DNA of 64,000 nucleotides from JAFGLZ01 sp964390905 (GTDB taxonomy: Bacteria; Planctomycetota; Phycisphaerae; UBA1845; JAFGLZ01), in the NCBI GenBank assembly GCA_964390905.1, contig CAYMLO010000009.1, positions 35,942-99,941 on the forward strand. The letters run 5' to 3'. A program made the position numbers and the translations under genes. Positions 25,410-34,121 of this stretch are shown here, piece by piece. The notes under the pieces are model-generated. The model saw only the letters and a program-made list of their open reading frames with translations. It searched no databases and was not told the DNA's origin. Positions within the stretch are counted from its first letter, which is position 1, and each line of letters opens with the position of its first letter.

Positions 25410-27575
25410 ATGGCCAAACGGATGACGGCCGTTGTTGTCGCGGCGGTCCTGGTGTGTTCTGTGGGTCAGCTCGCCCGGGCCGCCGCCGGGAAGCGCAAGG
25501 CACCTAGGAAGAAGCCGAACCCCGCCTATGCGAAGGTGAAGGACGTTCCCGGACTGCCGAGGGTCTTGCTGATCGGAGACTCGATCTCCATCGGCTACAC
25601 GGTCCCGACGCGGAAGCTGCTCGAAGGCAAGGCGAACCTGCACCGGATTCCCGTGAACGGCGGGCCGACGATCCGCGGCCTGGAGAGCCTGAAGCAATGG
25701 CTAGGCAAGGACAAGTGGGACGTCATCCACTTCAACTGGGGCCTGCACGACCTGAAGATCATGCCCCACGGCAAGCATCAGGTGCTCATCGATCAGTACG
25801 ACAAGAACCTGCAAGAGCTGGTCAAGCGTATGAAGGCCACCGGCGCCAAGCTCATCTGGGCCAGCACCACGCCCGTGCCGGAGGGAGAGCTCAGACCGCC
25901 GCGGAGCAACGCCGACGTCATCGCCTACAACGCGGTGGCCAAGAAAATCATGGACGCCAACAAGATCGCCATCGACGACCTGTACGCCTTCGCCCTGCCG
26001 CGACTGAAGCAGATTCAGAGGCCCGTCAACGTGCACTTCACCCCCGAGGGCTCGGCGGTGTTGGCCAAGCAGGTGGTCGCGAGCATCCTGGCGGCGCTGG
26101 GCAAGCCCGTCCCGCCGGAAGCCAAGCCGTCGGCCTCGAGCCGCGCGGACTATCTGAAGGTCGTCCGCGCGTACGCGGACGCCATGATCCGGCAGGGGCG
26201 CGACACGTATGGCCAGGTCCGCTCCCCCTTGTTCGCCACGACGCTGGACCGCGAGACGCTCCGACTGCCCGCGGGCAAGGTGCTGGAGCGGATCGGGGGC
26301 ATCCGCCGCGAGGCCTGGGGCATCCGCCCGCACGACCGGATGCTCACCGGCGCGAACCCGATGCACGACCTGAACCTCTACCAGGTGCTGTACGGGCTGA
26401 CGAAGGTCACGGGCGACTCACGGTACGCCGCCGAGGCGGACAAGACACTCAAGTGGTTCTTCGAGCACTGCCAGAGCCCCGCGACGGGACTCCTTGCGTG
26501 GGGTGAGCACATCGGGTGGGACTTCAATGCAGAGGCCATCATCCACAAACCGGCCGGCACCACGCACGAGTACTTCCGCCCGTGGGTCCTGTGGCAGCGC
26601 TCATTCACATTGGCGCCGGAGGCGTGTGCGAAATTCGCCCGCGGGGTGTGGGACCATCAGATCGGCGACCACAAGACCGGCAACTTCTCCCGCCACGCCC
26701 GATACGACAAGCACGGTCCGGGGACGAACTCGGAGTACCCGCGGCACGGGGGGTTCTACATCGCCACGTGGGCCGAGGCCTACCGTCAGACGAAAGACCC
26801 GGTCTTCGCCAAGGCCATCGAGACGCTTCTGGCGTATTTCGACGGGCGCCGCAGCCCCAAGACCGACGCGATTCCCGCTGAGAGCGCCGAACGATCGAAG
26901 GGCGAGATGCTCTGGCCGCAGAGCAACCTGTCGCTCGCGGTGGATTTGTGGGACGGGGCCGAGGCGATGCCCGAGGCGCTGGCGCAGAAGATGCGTCAGA
27001 GTGCCTCCCGGACCGACAAGGTCTTCCTGAGGCTCGAGCACCGGGTCGGCAAGGACGGCAAGGGGTTCGTCAAGATCGCCAGCACCCATTCGTTGGACAT
27101 CCGCAAGTGGGGGGACCGGGGCGCCTACACCCGCCTGTGGGCGACAGGATACGGCGATTCGACCGACGCGGTGATCGCTAACCTGTGCATGCTGCGCTAC
27201 CGACAGGTCAAGCTGGACGGCTACAAGGCGTTGGTGGTCGGCGCGGCCGATCGATACCTCGACAGCGAGCCCGACATCGCGTTTCCGGTCTATCCGGGCA
27301 CGCTGGGCGACGTGATCTGTCTGATGCTCGCCGCGCACGAGATCACGGCCGACAGGACGTATCTGAACCGCGCGGACCATTTCGCGCAGCGGGCGATCCG
27401 GATGTTCCTGGGTGATGGGTCGCCGCTGCCGAAGGCGTCCACGAAGCACGACCACTACGAGGCCATCACCCGGGCCGACACGTTGATGATGGCCCTGCTG
27501 AACCTGTGGGCGTCTCAGCGTGCCGACAAGAACCGACAGGACCAGACCTTGGCGTTCGTCTACCCCGAACGATAG
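25410..27575 (+). CDS. Secreted SGNH hydrolase fused to an alpha-barrel, polysaccharide-processing-like domain
   Basis: 721 residues from ATG at 25410 (AAGGAG seven bases upstream). A signal peptide covers about residues 1-26. Residues 45-225 are an SGNH hydrolase: RVLLIGDSISIGY (S58), FNWGLHDLK (N109), and VNVHFTPEGSAVLAKQ (H209). In that last block the usual Asp two residues before His is Asn. From about 245 to the end is a second domain of helical repeats with several conserved Trp/His segments (GLLAWGEHIGWDFNAE, RHARYDKHGPGTNSEYPRHG), which looks like an (alpha/alpha)-barrel as in polysaccharide lyases and glycosidases. The two activities could deacetylate and process the same glycan. It is followed after 45 bp by the glycosidase gene. 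Confidence 0.8.
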   Translation: MAKRMTAVVVAAVLVCSVGQLARAAAGKRKAPRKKPNPAYAKVKDVPGLPRVLLIGDSISIGYTVPTRKLLEGKANLHRIPVNGGPTIRGLESLKQWLGKDKWDVIHFNWGLHDLKIMPHGKHQVLIDQYDKNLQELVKRMKATGAKLIWASTTPVPEGELRPPRSNADVIAYNAVAKKIMDANKIAIDDLYAFALPRLKQIQRPVNVHFTPEGSAVLAKQVVASILAALGKPVPPEAKPSASSRADYLKVVRAYADAMIRQGRDTYGQVRSPLFATTLDRETLRLPAGKVLERIGGIRREAWGIRPHDRMLTGANPMHDLNLYQVLYGLTKVTGDSRYAAEADKTLKWFFEHCQSPATGLLAWGEHIGWDFNAEAIIHKPAGTTHEYFRPWVLWQRSFTLAPEACAKFARGVWDHQIGDHKTGNFSRHARYDKHGPGTNSEYPRHGGFYIATWAEAYRQTKDPVFAKAIETLLAYFDGRRSPKTDAIPAESAERSKGEMLWPQSNLSLAVDLWDGAEAMPEALAQKMRQSASRTDKVFLRLEHRVGKDGKGFVKIASTHSLDIRKWGDRGAYTRLWATGYGDSTDAVIANLCMLRYRQVKLDGYKALVVGAADRYLDSEPDIAFPVYPGTLGDVICLMLAAHEITADRTYLNRADHFAQRAIRMFLGDGSPLPKASTKHDHYEAITRADTLMMALLNLWASQRADKNRQDQTLAFVYPER

Positions 27576-27620
27576 GATTCGCTTCTCGCGTCCCCAAACT
27601 TGAACAAGGGAGCCACTGTC

Positions 27621-29021
27621 ATGATCGATTTGCTGCCGGCCGTTGCCGCCATCGCCTTGGCGGCCGGTGCCGCCGATGACGCCAAGCTGTCGTTCGACCG
27701 CTTCGGGGGCTGGAAGGCCGTCCGGTTCGAGCGGGGCCGGTTCTTCCGAACCCACTACGATGGGAAGCGGTGGTGGCTGGTGACCCCCGAGGGGCATGGG
27801 TTTCTGTCAATAGGCGCCTGCTGCGTCCAGCCGACGGGCAGCTTCATCCGCGGCACGAAGCGCTATCCGTACAAGGAGGGCGTCCTGGCCAAGCACGGCG
27901 ACATCGCCACCTGGGCCAAGGTCGCGCGCCGTCGCATGCGGCAGTGGGGGTTCAACACGATGGCCTGCTGGTCAGGCCGAGAGGTCCGCCAGACCCCGCG
28001 GGCGGACATCCTCAGCATGACCAGCGGCGCCGGCGGGAACTGGCTCACCGGGGAGCTACCGGACTTCTTCGACCCCAAGTTCCACCAGCATGTTGCCAAG
28101 CGGGCCACGCAGTGTCGACGCCACCGCGACGACCCCTGGTTGATCGGCTACTTCCTGGACAACGAGATGGCGTGGGACCACGACTGGCGAATGGCCCCCA
28201 ACTTGTTCGACCGCTACCTGACGCTGCCAGCGGAGGCCGCGGGCAAGCAGGCATGGTGCCGCAGTCTTCGGCAGCGCTACAAGACCCGTAAGGCCTTCAA
28301 CGAGACCTGGTCGCCGTCCATCAAGTCATGGAAGGCGTTGGCCGCCTGCAAGAAGCTGACCCCGCTGCCCGGTCGCGCCGAGGCCGCCGAGGCGGATCGC
28401 CAGGCCTTCGTGTTGATGGCGGCCAGAGAGTACTTCCGCACGTGCGCCGAGGCGATCCGGGCGGAAGACCCACACCACCTGATCCTGGGTTGCCGGTTCG
28501 TCAGTTGGGTCGCGCCGCGGATGGCCGTCAAGGCCTGCGGGGAGTTTTGCGACGTGGTCTCGATCAACTTCTACGAGCTGGGTCCGGTCGGCCACCTCAC
28601 CTATGCTCGGTGGCGCAAGACGACCGACTACGTTCCCCGACAGCCCGACATGACCGGCTTCTACGAACTGGCCAGGAAACCTCTGCTGATCACCGAGTTC
28701 GGGTTCCGATCGAAGGACAGCGGCCTGCCGAACACGTATCCGCCCGCACTCGCCATCCAGCCGCTCGTTGCGACCCAGAAGATCCGGGGCGAACGCTACG
28801 CCAAATACGTCAAGGCGTGGATGGGCCAGCCGTTCTTCGTGGGCTATCACTGGTTCCGATGGATGGACGAGCCCAAGGAGGGGCGCTTCGACGGCGAGAA
28901 CGGCAACTACGGCCTGGTCGACATCCGCGACGAGCCCTACGACGTTTTCGTCAAGGCCGTGGCGCGGGTCAACCGGGAGGTCTGGCCGCTGCACCGCAGC
29001 AGCGCCATGCCCGGACGATGA
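27621..29021 (+). CDS. Agarase-like glycoside hydrolase (clan-A TIM barrel)
   Basis: 466 residues. A weak signal peptide (LLPAVAAIALAAGAA) is followed by a TIM-barrel glycosidase. The probable acid/base is E182 in LIGYFLDNEMAWDHDW, and the nucleophile is E359 in KPLLITEFGFRSKDSGLPNT, an arrangement typical of clan GH-A. The DNE...W and FxFRSxDSGLPNT segments resemble proteins annotated as agarases in planctomycetes. AGGGAG precedes the ATG at 27621. It is co-directional with the SGNH-fusion gene (45-bp gap), which suggests joint action on an extracellular polysaccharide. The real substrate may not be agar. Confidence 0.8.
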   Translation: MIDLLPAVAAIALAAGAADDAKLSFDRFGGWKAVRFERGRFFRTHYDGKRWWLVTPEGHGFLSIGACCVQPTGSFIRGTKRYPYKEGVLAKHGDIATWAKVARRRMRQWGFNTMACWSGREVRQTPRADILSMTSGAGGNWLTGELPDFFDPKFHQHVAKRATQCRRHRDDPWLIGYFLDNEMAWDHDWRMAPNLFDRYLTLPAEAAGKQAWCRSLRQRYKTRKAFNETWSPSIKSWKALAACKKLTPLPGRAEAAEADRQAFVLMAAREYFRTCAEAIRAEDPHHLILGCRFVSWVAPRMAVKACGEFCDVVSINFYELGPVGHLTYARWRKTTDYVPRQPDMTGFYELARKPLLITEFGFRSKDSGLPNTYPPALAIQPLVATQKIRGERYAKYVKAWMGQPFFVGYHWFRWMDEPKEGRFDGENGNYGLVDIRDEPYDVFVKAVARVNREVWPLHRSSAMPGR

Positions 29022-29046
29022 TTCGCCCGGGGTGGCGACGCGGGTA

Positions 29047-29075
29047 TTGCCTGCCGCAACCGCATCGGTTATATT
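29047..29075 (+). promoter_or_regulatory. Predicted promoter of the sulfatase-like gene
   Basis: TTGCCT (29047-29052), 17 bp, TATATT (29070-29075): one of the best sigma70-type sites in the window. The leader to the GTG at 29130 would be about 48 nt. Confidence 0.6.
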
Positions 29076-29129
29076 CACCCCTGTTCCCAGGAAGACAATG
29101 TAGGCAAGCCTCGGGAAGGGAAAAGCGCC

Positions 29130-31283
29130 GTGGGAGCGCCAGCATCCCCGGAGAGAGTGTCCGCGCCCGCGGACCTCGACGGGTTGATCGTGCCTGCAAG
29201 GCGGTGGACGACCGCCAAGTCGGTGTTCGTCTGGACCGTCCGGACCGCACTGATTGGCGGGCTTCTCATCGGAGTCGTTCAGCCAATCCGTACGAGTCTG
29301 CGCTACCCCTCGATGATGGGGGTGCGTCAGTGGACCGACGTGTTGAGCTACTCCGCGCTGGCCCACGGCCTGTTTTGGATGCTGGCCGGCGTGATTCTGG
29401 GAGCGATGTGTGCGCTGCTGGCCGTCGTGAGTCGCCGGCTTCGAAGTCGAGTCTGGCCGGGTGTCCTGGGGGTGGCGATTGTCGGTGCTGCTTTCATCAC
29501 CTCCGGGCTCTGGCTGGGCTCGCTCGAGGCGGGGGTCCCGGCGGTCGTCGGGTGGACCCATCTCTGGTCGCTGGCGATGGCCGGTCATCTCCTCGTCTCG
29601 ACCATCGTCGGTTACGCGGTCGTGCGCGGCCTGGCGCGGACGCGTCCGGCGCGGTGGGCGCGGGGGCTGGGGCGGTTGGCCTTCTGGCCGGCGTTGGGGG
29701 TCTTGGCGATTTGCTTCGTGATCCAGTGGCCCGAGCGCCCCAGGCTGATGGCCCACACCACCGGATGGACAACGCCGTTTGCTGGCGGATCGCCACGCAG
29801 CGACCACAGGCCGAACGTGATCCTGGTCGTGCTCGATACCCAGCGAGTGGACCGGCTGGGTTGCTACGGCTACGGCTTGCCCACGACCCCTCGCCTGGAT
29901 GCCTTCGCGGCCGACGCTCGTGTCTTCGAGAACTGCATCTCGCCCTCCGTCTGGACCCTTCCCGCGCACGCTTCGATGTTCACGGGGTTGTTTCCCAGCG
30001 AGCATGGCGCGACCGAGAACCACAGGTGGCTCAACGATGGGTTCACCACGATGGCCGAGACCCTCGGGTTGGCCGGCTACGAGACCATCGCCTTCACCAA
30101 CAACGCCTGGATCAGCGGATTCAGCAACACGGGACAGGGCTTCGGCCGGATCGTCATCCCGAAGCTGTTGCACGAGGTCCGCGGCAACAGCCTCTACGCG
30201 TTCGTCGATAAGGCGCTTTACCCTTCGGCCCACGTCGGCAAGTGGTTGGGGGCGTTGACGGCCCAGGATGAGGGGGCCAAGTTCACCAATCAGCTCGTGG
30301 CCCGCTGGCTCGTCGAGCGGGATCCGAAGCGGCCCTTCTTCCTGTTTGTCAACTACATGGAGCCGCACAAGCCCTACCGGCCGCACCTCCCCCACCGGGC
30401 CGTCTTCCTCAAGCCCGACGACGTGGGCATGTCCTACCGGTATACCTGGCCGGCACACCGGAAGATCGAGTTCTCGCTGCTCCGCCGCGACTGCTATACC
30501 CCTGCAGAGCTCGAGCTGCTCAGCAATACCTACAACGGCGAAACGCGGTTGCTGGACGACTACGTCGGAGAGCTGTTGGAGATCCTGGCCAGGCGCGTGC
30601 CGCTCGATGACTCACTGGTGATCATCACGGCCGATCACGGGGAGAACCTGGGAGATCACCACATGCTCGGCCATTCGTGGTGCGTGTACGACACGCTCGC
30701 GCACGTGCCGCTGATCGTGCGCTATCCCAGGCGCCTTGAGCGAGGGCGTTCCCAGGAGTTGGTCCAACTGACCGATTTGTTGCCGACCGTGATGGATGCG
30801 GTTTGCGGTTCGCCAACCCGCACGGGCTCGACGTTTGGCCGTTCCCTCTTGCCGCCGCCCAACGGGAAAGCGCGGGCGCCGACGACCACCACCCGTTCGA
30901 CGAATTCGCCCGTACCTGGCCTGACCGGGCGGCTCGCCGTCGTCGAGCTTTGGGTGCCAGGCGCCGGGCTGGACGTGGCCCAGAGAGTCGACACGCGGTT
31001 CGACATGACGCCATGGGTCGGGGTGTTTCGGGCCGTTCGGCAGGGGCCGTGGAAGTACATCCGAGGACCGGCCGGACGGGAGGAACTCTATCACGTCGGT
31101 AAAGACCCGGGCGAGACCAGGAACCTGATCGCGACGCAGCGTGCCGTCGCCGACCACCTGGCCAAGGTGTTGAGACAGTGGTTGACGGCCTCGAAACCCT
31201 ATGCAGGCCTGCACCAACGAGGCAAGGGACCTCCCACGGACGAGAAGACCCACCGCCGTCTGCGCGATCTGGGCTATCTCTAG
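29130..31283 (+). CDS. Membrane-anchored sulfatase-like hydrolase (alkaline phosphatase superfamily)
   Basis: 717 residues from GTG at 29130 (AGGG nine bases upstream). About five membrane helices occupy residues 33-200 (for example TALIGGLLIGVVQPI, VLGVAIVGAAFITSGLWL). The catalytic domain from about 228 reads VILVVLDTQRVDRLGCYGYG (metal Asp D236), then SPSVWTLPAHASMFTG, and later VIITADHGENLGDHHMLGHS. At the formylglycine site (CxPSR in true sulfatases) the sequence is T-L-P-A-H with T276 in place of Cys/Ser. It therefore cannot be a formylglycine sulfatase; a Thr nucleophile as in phosphotransferases/phosphodiesterases is more likely. The C-terminus has PWKYIRGPAGREELYHVGKD, as usual in the family. 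The gene ends tail-to-tail with the next gene. Confidence 0.85.
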   Translation: MGAPASPERVSAPADLDGLIVPARRWTTAKSVFVWTVRTALIGGLLIGVVQPIRTSLRYPSMMGVRQWTDVLSYSALAHGLFWMLAGVILGAMCALLAVVSRRLRSRVWPGVLGVAIVGAAFITSGLWLGSLEAGVPAVVGWTHLWSLAMAGHLLVSTIVGYAVVRGLARTRPARWARGLGRLAFWPALGVLAICFVIQWPERPRLMAHTTGWTTPFAGGSPRSDHRPNVILVVLDTQRVDRLGCYGYGLPTTPRLDAFAADARVFENCISPSVWTLPAHASMFTGLFPSEHGATENHRWLNDGFTTMAETLGLAGYETIAFTNNAWISGFSNTGQGFGRIVIPKLLHEVRGNSLYAFVDKALYPSAHVGKWLGALTAQDEGAKFTNQLVARWLVERDPKRPFFLFVNYMEPHKPYRPHLPHRAVFLKPDDVGMSYRYTWPAHRKIEFSLLRRDCYTPAELELLSNTYNGETRLLDDYVGELLEILARRVPLDDSLVIITADHGENLGDHHMLGHSWCVYDTLAHVPLIVRYPRRLERGRSQELVQLTDLLPTVMDAVCGSPTRTGSTFGRSLLPPPNGKARAPTTTTRSTNSPVPGLTGRLAVVELWVPGAGLDVAQRVDTRFDMTPWVGVFRAVRQGPWKYIRGPAGREELYHVGKDPGETRNLIATQRAVADHLAKVLRQWLTASKPYAGLHQRGKGPPTDEKTHRRLRDLGYL

Positions 31284-33499
31284 TTTGCCCGCACAGCAAT
31301 GCCGGCCAGGGCGTTCTGCCCGTACACCCAGTCTTCCCGATCCTCAACAGGTTGCACGTAGACGGGCGCCAACGAGAGCGTCAGCTCTGCCGGGATGCTC
31401 CCGTCCGCCAACACCCGACCGAACAGGTTCTCGACGCGCAGGCCGGCGGGGATCGAGATCGTGACCGGCGCAGCGGACGGGGAGGATGACGTGCGAATCA
31501 GCGCCGCGAACGGACCTCCAGTCGCGTCGAACAACATGGCGACAACGTCCTGCCCGACCCGCTGCTGTCGTCGGAACTCCGCGGATGCGAATCGTCCCGC
31601 CATGGTCGCATACGTAACCGCCTCGACCGGGCAATCTCGAGACGCCGCCTCCTTCGGCACGGGGTGCGGCGGCACCAGCCAACAACTGACACGGTGTTTC
31701 TTGAGTAACAGGGCCGTTCGGTGGATGCGGATCGCCCGGTCGGCCGGGCCGGCCCGGTCGGGCCAGAACCAGGCGGGGGTGGCCTCCCAGCGGGGTAGAT
31801 CGGCCTTGCCCGCTGCGGCGCACGCCTTGGCCACGTCGGCCAGGTCGCCATCGAGCTGATCCCAGTCTCCGCGAAGCCCGACCTTTTCCGGGGCACACAG
31901 ACGGTGCAACAGAACGTCCACCTCGTCCGCGCCCCCCGCAGCCAGAAAGGTAGACAGCTCCGTTGGACCCGATCCCCCCGACGGCACGAATTCCGGCCCG
32001 ACCACACTGGCTTGCGGACTGGCCAGCTTCACGGCCTGGCGGAACAGGCGTGCCCATGCCAGCCGTTCGTCATTCGGCCCCGGGGGCAGATGCCAGAAGC
32101 GGACCCGGTTGCGGAAGTGACCTGCCACGCGGAAGACAAACTGGCGATACTGCCGACGATCGACGCGCCTCTCGCCGCCATCGCCGCCAACCGCCCACGC
32201 CGGCGCGAGATCCGCCGTCGGCCCTGCCAGACAGACGACCGGTTCAACCCGGGCAGCCGCCATCGCGTCGATGACACGATGCGCGGCGGCGAGGTCGTCC
32301 TCGCCCGGCGCGGTCTCCAGGTCACGCCACCGCCATACCACGCGCTGGGGGGACAGTGTCCAAAGCGACGTGGCCATCGGCTGCGATGTCAGCGACCGCG
32401 TTCGTCCAGAGCCCATGCCTACGTCGGCCTCCGCCAGGCCGAGAAACGATCCCACACGACCATGCTTGACTGCCGACGCCCCCACGACTCCCAGACCCAC
32501 CCGGTCCACCAGGCCGACGTCCACGCCCCCGCGAACGTCGGTCTGCAGGACGTAGTAGCCCACGCCTTCCACGCCGAAGTCCAACGCGACGTCGTGCCCG
32601 TGGCCCGGCGGCAACTCGAGATCCAACACGCGAAGACGCGGCTTGGGGTTCAGCACATCCGACAATTGCCAGACGAGCTGCAGCCCGACGTGCTCAGCCG
32701 TGTTGTTCCGGACTGTGCAGTCGATTCGGACGGGTTGTCCGGCGTGGGCGGCACCTAACAGCCACGGTTCTGCGGGGGCAGCGGCACACTCGACCGCCGA
32801 CTGGGGGTGGTACCGACTGGCGGTCGCGCCGGCCTCCAACTGCACCGCGTCGATATCGAGCCAGGCTGGAGGGCTCCCGGCGCCGGAATCCTGTGGAACG
32901 CTGGCCGATACGAGCAGAGCCGGCGTGCAAATCGGGGATACCTGTTCGGCTTCGTCTCGGCGCGTCTGAAACGACACCTGGCAGCGTTGCCATTGATCGG
33001 TGATCTGGAACGCTTCTGCTCGCCACCGGTCCATCGGCCAGCCTGGGTCCAACCGGATCGTAGCCGAACCGGCCACCCCGCGCACGTAGGCGCTGAATGT
33101 GTAGACCCTTTTCGGCTCGAGTCGGACCTCTCGCCAGTGGATCGCACACCCAGGCCCGCCTGGTGCCGTGAACAGGCGCAAGGCCCGCCGCCCGTGGACG
33201 ACCAACGTGGTTACTCGCTTCGACAGGCAGGGACTCGGCCTGACGTGCTCCGTCGGTGAAGCTCCTTGTCGGGACATGACAGGCCCGTTGCCGGCGGGCA
33301 GTTCGAATGACGTGTCACCCGCCAGGAGATTGGGCGAGACGTAGACGACCCGCTGCGCGGCGATCACGTCGGGCACCGGTGGGATGGCCTCGGTCCGCCA
33401 CGGACCGGTCATCTGTGTCGGGCCGCGCGAACCTGCTCCGCATCCGACCGATCCCATCCACAGGAACGACAGTACCTGAGCCAAGCGGTGACGTTTCAT
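31280..33499 (-). CDS. Large lipoprotein with glycosidase-like domain
   Basis: About 739 residues. The start at 33499 (MKRHRLAQVLSFLWMGSVGC) gives a lipoprotein signal with lipobox MGSVGC; the frame upstream to 33736 looks non-coding. The first 230 residues look like a jelly-roll carbohydrate-binding module (NLLAGDTSFELPAGN, YTFSAYVRGVAGSATIRLDP, AWLDIDAVQLEAGATASRYH). Residues about 330-640 could be a degenerate TIM barrel related to GH39-type enzymes, with ending strands SIPAELTLSLAPVYVQ. I cannot place catalytic Glu residues with confidence. Its stop overlaps the stop of the convergent sulfatase-like gene in a shared CTAG. Confidence 0.68.
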   Translation of the reverse strand: MKRHRLAQVLSFLWMGSVGCGAGSRGPTQMTGPWRTEAIPPVPDVIAAQRVVYVSPNLLAGDTSFELPAGNGPVMSRQGASPTEHVRPSPCLSKRVTTLVVHGRRALRLFTAPGGPGCAIHWREVRLEPKRVYTFSAYVRGVAGSATIRLDPGWPMDRWRAEAFQITDQWQRCQVSFQTRRDEAEQVSPICTPALLVSASVPQDSGAGSPPAWLDIDAVQLEAGATASRYHPQSAVECAAAPAEPWLLGAAHAGQPVRIDCTVRNNTAEHVGLQLVWQLSDVLNPKPRLRVLDLELPPGHGHDVALDFGVEGVGYYVLQTDVRGGVDVGLVDRVGLGVVGASAVKHGRVGSFLGLAEADVGMGSGRTRSLTSQPMATSLWTLSPQRVVWRWRDLETAPGEDDLAAAHRVIDAMAAARVEPVVCLAGPTADLAPAWAVGGDGGERRVDRRQYRQFVFRVAGHFRNRVRFWHLPPGPNDERLAWARLFRQAVKLASPQASVVGPEFVPSGGSGPTELSTFLAAGGADEVDVLLHRLCAPEKVGLRGDWDQLDGDLADVAKACAAAGKADLPRWEATPAWFWPDRAGPADRAIRIHRTALLLKKHRVSCWLVPPHPVPKEAASRDCPVEAVTYATMAGRFASAEFRRQQRVGQDVVAMLFDATGGPFAALIRTSSSPSAAPVTISIPAGLRVENLFGRVLADGSIPAELTLSLAPVYVQPVEDREDWVYGQNALAGIAVRAN

Positions 33500-34121
33500 G
33501 CGATGCACAACCGCCCATGATACGGCCACGCCCCGTTCGGGCAAGACGTGGCGCCTTGGCTCGGAACCGGCTGAGCGTCGTGGCTCAGGTGGCGTTGCCT
33601 CGGCCGATGGCGATCGTGCCAATGGCCAAGCGTACCTGGGTGGCAACGTCCGATAACAGCAACCCCGTGAAGGGGGATGCGGTGGGGGATGCGGGCGAGC
33701 CGGCTTCGCGGGCGTATCGCGCGGCCGCCTGGGCATCGTCCCACCAGGGGGCGCAAATGGGCCGGCCAGCGTCCCCTCGTGGCCCGTCCTGGCTGGACGT
33801 CTGTCCTGCAGCCCCGGGTTGCCCTATCTTTACATAAGTTGTCAGTCTAATGCTTACCAAAGTTAAAGTTTTTTTGGGACACCGGCCGATAGGTATCTTG
33901 CCTGATATTCCTAAATTATCTATGTTCACAATTCTGGCCAACATCCTGGTTACTTGTACCCAGCCAGTGACCGCGATTCGCGGGTTGTGTTTGTGCCGGC
34001 GAGGATGGTCCGGCATCGTTGCGGACAGGCGGCCTGCCGACAGGCGAGGTCGGGTGGAGCTCGACCCCTGGCAATCCGGCGGATTCGCTCGGATCAGCAG
34101 CGCCGCAGGAAGGACCATCCG
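33500..34121. other. Long intergenic region with an AT-rich core
   Basis: About 620 bp between divergently oriented genes. From about 33830 to 33960 the DNA is distinctly AT-rich against the GC-rich background (for example around AAAGTTTTTTT and CCTAAATTATCTATG) and carries the promoter listed separately. I see no protein with a ribosome-binding site before 34122. The last 190 bp would be the mRNA leader of the B12-binding-fold gene; no cobalamin-riboswitch consensus could be recognised. Confidence 0.5.
33898..33926 (+). promoter_or_regulatory. Predicted promoter in the AT-rich block before the B12-fold gene
   Basis: TTGCCT (33898-33903), 17 bp of AT-rich spacer, TATGTT (33921-33926). The same -35 hexamer is used in front of the sulfatase-like gene. 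A leader of almost 190 nt would follow. Confidence 0.5.

Noticed and set aside
29941..29990. Classical formylglycine sulfatase
   Set aside because: The CxPSR motif is absent; a Thr occupies the nucleophile position.
33930..34120. Cobalamin riboswitch before the B12-fold gene
   Set aside because: A GCCAGTGACC segment was tempting, but the conserved GCCACTG box and the GGGAA...GGTG core could not be aligned.
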